From an uncultured Bacilli bacterium (GTDB lineage: Bacteria > Bacillota_I > Bacilli_A > RF39 > UBA660), in NCBI GenBank assembly GCA_947625365.1, contig CANQNZ010000063.1, forward strand, positions 1 to 6,954: 6,954 nt of DNA, in the 5' to 3' direction. Of the stretch, positions 5,450 through 6,954 are shown one piece after another (positions within the stretch are counted from its first letter, which is position 1; the number at the start of each line of letters is the position of its first letter). The notes beneath the pieces were generated by a model that was given only the letters and a program-made list of their open reading frames with translations, had not been told where the DNA came from and did not search any database. A program made the translations under genes and the position numbers.

Positions 5450-6954
5450 TTATTCAATGATAAAAGGGTTTTCATTTGTTCCATTACCGCTTGCTAAAGT
5501 GTTAGCGTTTAGATTTATTACGGGGCGCACAGCGTAAATGTTGTTAACGATATCATCGTTAAATGATCCATTAGTATGACCACGGAAAGATTCTGCATAA
5601 AGGTTGTCGGAATTATAAGGCGACAAAATCCACCAACTATAATTTTTACCATAACTTAACAGATAATTTTCTATTGTGACGTATGATCTATTATATGTCA
5701 TTCCAGCATATGCCACCTCATCGGCGGTTAACAGTCCTACTTTTAGTTTATATACTCCTCCATAATCTCTTGTATCACCATCTTGCGTAGTTGGGTCTGG
5801 ACATTTGAAGTTTGGTTTTTTATCCGTTACTATTCTTTTATATGTTCCATAATTAAGCATTCCACTTTCACTTCCACTTCCATATGAGGTATCATTACAA
5901 TATGTTGTTTGAGCAATTTTATTATCTAATTCTCCTAGATTTGTATGATACCAATTCTCTAAATATGTTTTTATAGTACTATTTGTTCCTCCATTTGAAT
6001 TTGTGAAGTTTGCACTACCATTATAGGTGCTTTTACATGGTGATGTTTTGGTACATGCTGTATTTCCATAGGTATATCCGACATACTTATAGCCTTGATA
6101 TGTTTCATTAAACTCTGAACCTTCAATCGGATTATCTGTTACTAATCTTATAGTTCCATCGCCATTAATACGCACTATCCTCCATAAGATTGGTTCTCCT
6201 GAAGTCTGCATAGGCTCAGTAACAATAGCTTCTTTACATTCTTCTGGTGTTTCATATATAGTATAATCTGCTTTATAATATTCTTCGCATTCGTATTTTG
6301 CATCTTCATATCTTGTATATGTCATCTCGTTACTTTCTCCTTGTCCTACTATGTATATATAATCATTTTGTTTAGACGTTCCAAATTGAACATAATTATT
6401 TTCTACGGCTCCTCTAAAGTAATAACTTGCTCCATCATCATCATAATCTAGATATAATCCACTTAGGGATGTATCTTCTGAATTTGGATATCCTTGGGTA
6501 AAATCAGGTGTCGTTGTTATAACCGGGTATTCGTTTCCTAGTATTCCTATTTTTAAATCACTATTTATTCCTGATGTTGCTTCTATTGTTATTTTAAAGG
6601 TAAAACTCTTACTTGCTCCATTTGCTACTGATGTATCTTTATCCATCCAACTTCTTATTTGTAAAGTTTTTGTTTGATTAGATGCTAGTACTCCACTATT
6701 TATTATATATGATTTTTTATTATCATAGCCTTCTATTTCTCTTTTTGTTGTTTCAGTGGCACTACTTAATAGTTTTACGTCTCCATCTGTTGCTACTTTT
6801 AAATACTGCTCACTTAGTGTAGAGTCAGCTTGCTCATTTAATATTACATTATATGTTGCTATTGTTTTACAACTATTTTTTATTTGTACTTCATATGGAT
6901 TATTTTGCATTCCTTCTTCGTCTGTTTGAGGATAACCGTGTTCTAGGGTTACTC
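5450..6954 (-). CDS. Large secreted surface protein, C-terminal 500 residues (start outside window)
   Basis: The frame stays open to the window edge, and the residues before the first Met (HGYPQTDEEG) belong to the domain, so the true start and any signal peptide lie outside. In visible numbering there are three parts. Residues 1-126 are a beta-rich, TasA/CalY-like or Ig-like module (TDEEG...NPYEVQIKN, then SGVLASNQTKTLQIRSW). Residues 150-192 are a linker with SYYFRGAVENNYVQFG. Residues 193-500 are a globular, Tyr- and Asn-rich module with the landmarks LWRIVRINGDGTIRL, NSTIKTYLENWYHTNL, YCNDTS, PNFKCP, VGLLTADEVAYAG, WWILSP and VRPVINLN. I know this series from large paralogous families of secreted proteins in gut Bacillota. 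The WW...VRP ending resembles the C-type-lectin/FGE-like fold. Several Cys suggest disulfides. No sortase or other anchor is seen at the C-terminus, so attachment may be N-terminal. Probable adhesin or binding protein; ligand unknown. Confidence 0.8.
   Translation of the reverse strand, partial: VTLEHGYPQTDEEGMQNNPYEVQIKNSCKTIATYNVILNEQADSTLSEQYLKVATDGDVKLLSSATETTKREIEGYDNKKSYIINSGVLASNQTKTLQIRSWMDKDTSVANGASKSFTFKITIEATSGINSDLKIGILGNEYPVITTTPDFTQGYPNSEDTSLSGLYLDYDDDGASYYFRGAVENNYVQFGTSKQNDYIYIVGQGESNEMTYTRYEDAKYECEEYYKADYTIYETPEECKEAIVTEPMQTSGEPILWRIVRINGDGTIRLVTDNPIEGSEFNETYQGYKYVGYTYGNTACTKTSPCKSTYNGSANFTNSNGGTNSTIKTYLENWYHTNLGELDNKIAQTTYCNDTSYGSGSESGMLNYGTYKRIVTDKKPNFKCPDPTTQDGDTRDYGGVYKLKVGLLTADEVAYAGMTYNRSYVTIENYLLSYGKNYSWWILSPYNSDNLYAESFRGHTNGSFNDDIVNNIYAVRPVINLNANTLASGNGTNENPFIIE

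Noticed and set aside
6908..6910. ATG as the start of the surface protein
   Set aside because: The frame is open upstream to the edge with residues that belong to the same domain, no spacing to the GAAGGA before it, and no signal peptide follows.
1..6954. Mycoplasma-type code (TGA as Trp) suggested by the high AT content
   Set aside because: Trp is encoded by TGG throughout, including WW in the surface protein, and TGA ends the first pilin-like gene.
5450..6954. Definite diversity-generating retroelement target
   Set aside because: The codon pattern is suggestive only; no template repeat or reverse transcriptase is visible, so it is kept as a hypothesis and not annotated as a feature.

Overview
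The window looks like chromosomal DNA of a low-GC Bacillota (Firmicutes) bacterium. Base composition is very AT-rich, roughly 28-30% GC by eye. TGG encodes Trp and TGA is used as a stop, so the genetic code is standard and Mycoplasma-type recoding is ruled out. The gene families (MutS, the Lon-like PDZ protease YlbL, the membrane protein YlbJ, Gram-positive style pilin-like proteins, and a large tyrosine-rich secreted protein ending in a VRPVINL module) fit an intestinal, Bacilli-related lineage. That placement is inference.

Layout from left to right. Positions 1-1661 (minus strand) hold the N-terminal two thirds of the mismatch-repair protein MutS; its ATPase end lies outside the window. A small intrinsic terminator and the mutS promoter are packed into about 50 bases at 1671-1722. 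Next on the minus strand come a 233-residue protein I do not recognise (1723-2424) and, just upstream of it in the same operon, a YlbL/DdcP-type membrane-anchored Ser-Lys protease (2437-3450). A divergent promoter region (3451-3492) separates these from a YlbJ-like multipass membrane protein on the plus strand (3493-4377). That gene runs tail to tail into a two-gene operon of prepilin-like proteins (4362-4949 and 4946-5392, minus strand), which has a strong promoter of its own at 5411-5440. The right end (5450-6954, minus strand) is the C-terminal 500 residues of a large surface protein whose start lies beyond the window.

There are two themes. The left and centre carry genome maintenance (mutS) and envelope functions (ylbL, ylbJ). 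YlbL and YlbJ homologues are also near neighbours in Bacillus subtilis. The right end is a cell-surface locus: a large modular extracellular protein followed by two short proteins with class III (type IV pilin) leader peptides. No prepilin peptidase, pilus ATPase, sortase or reverse transcriptase is visible here. The idea that these products work together at the surface rests only on adjacency. A recurring regulatory feature is an extended -10 element (TGnTATAAT) placed so close to the start codon that the predicted transcripts have almost no leader. No gene-free stretch exceeds 300 bases, and I saw no RNA genes, insertion sequences or CRISPR arrays.
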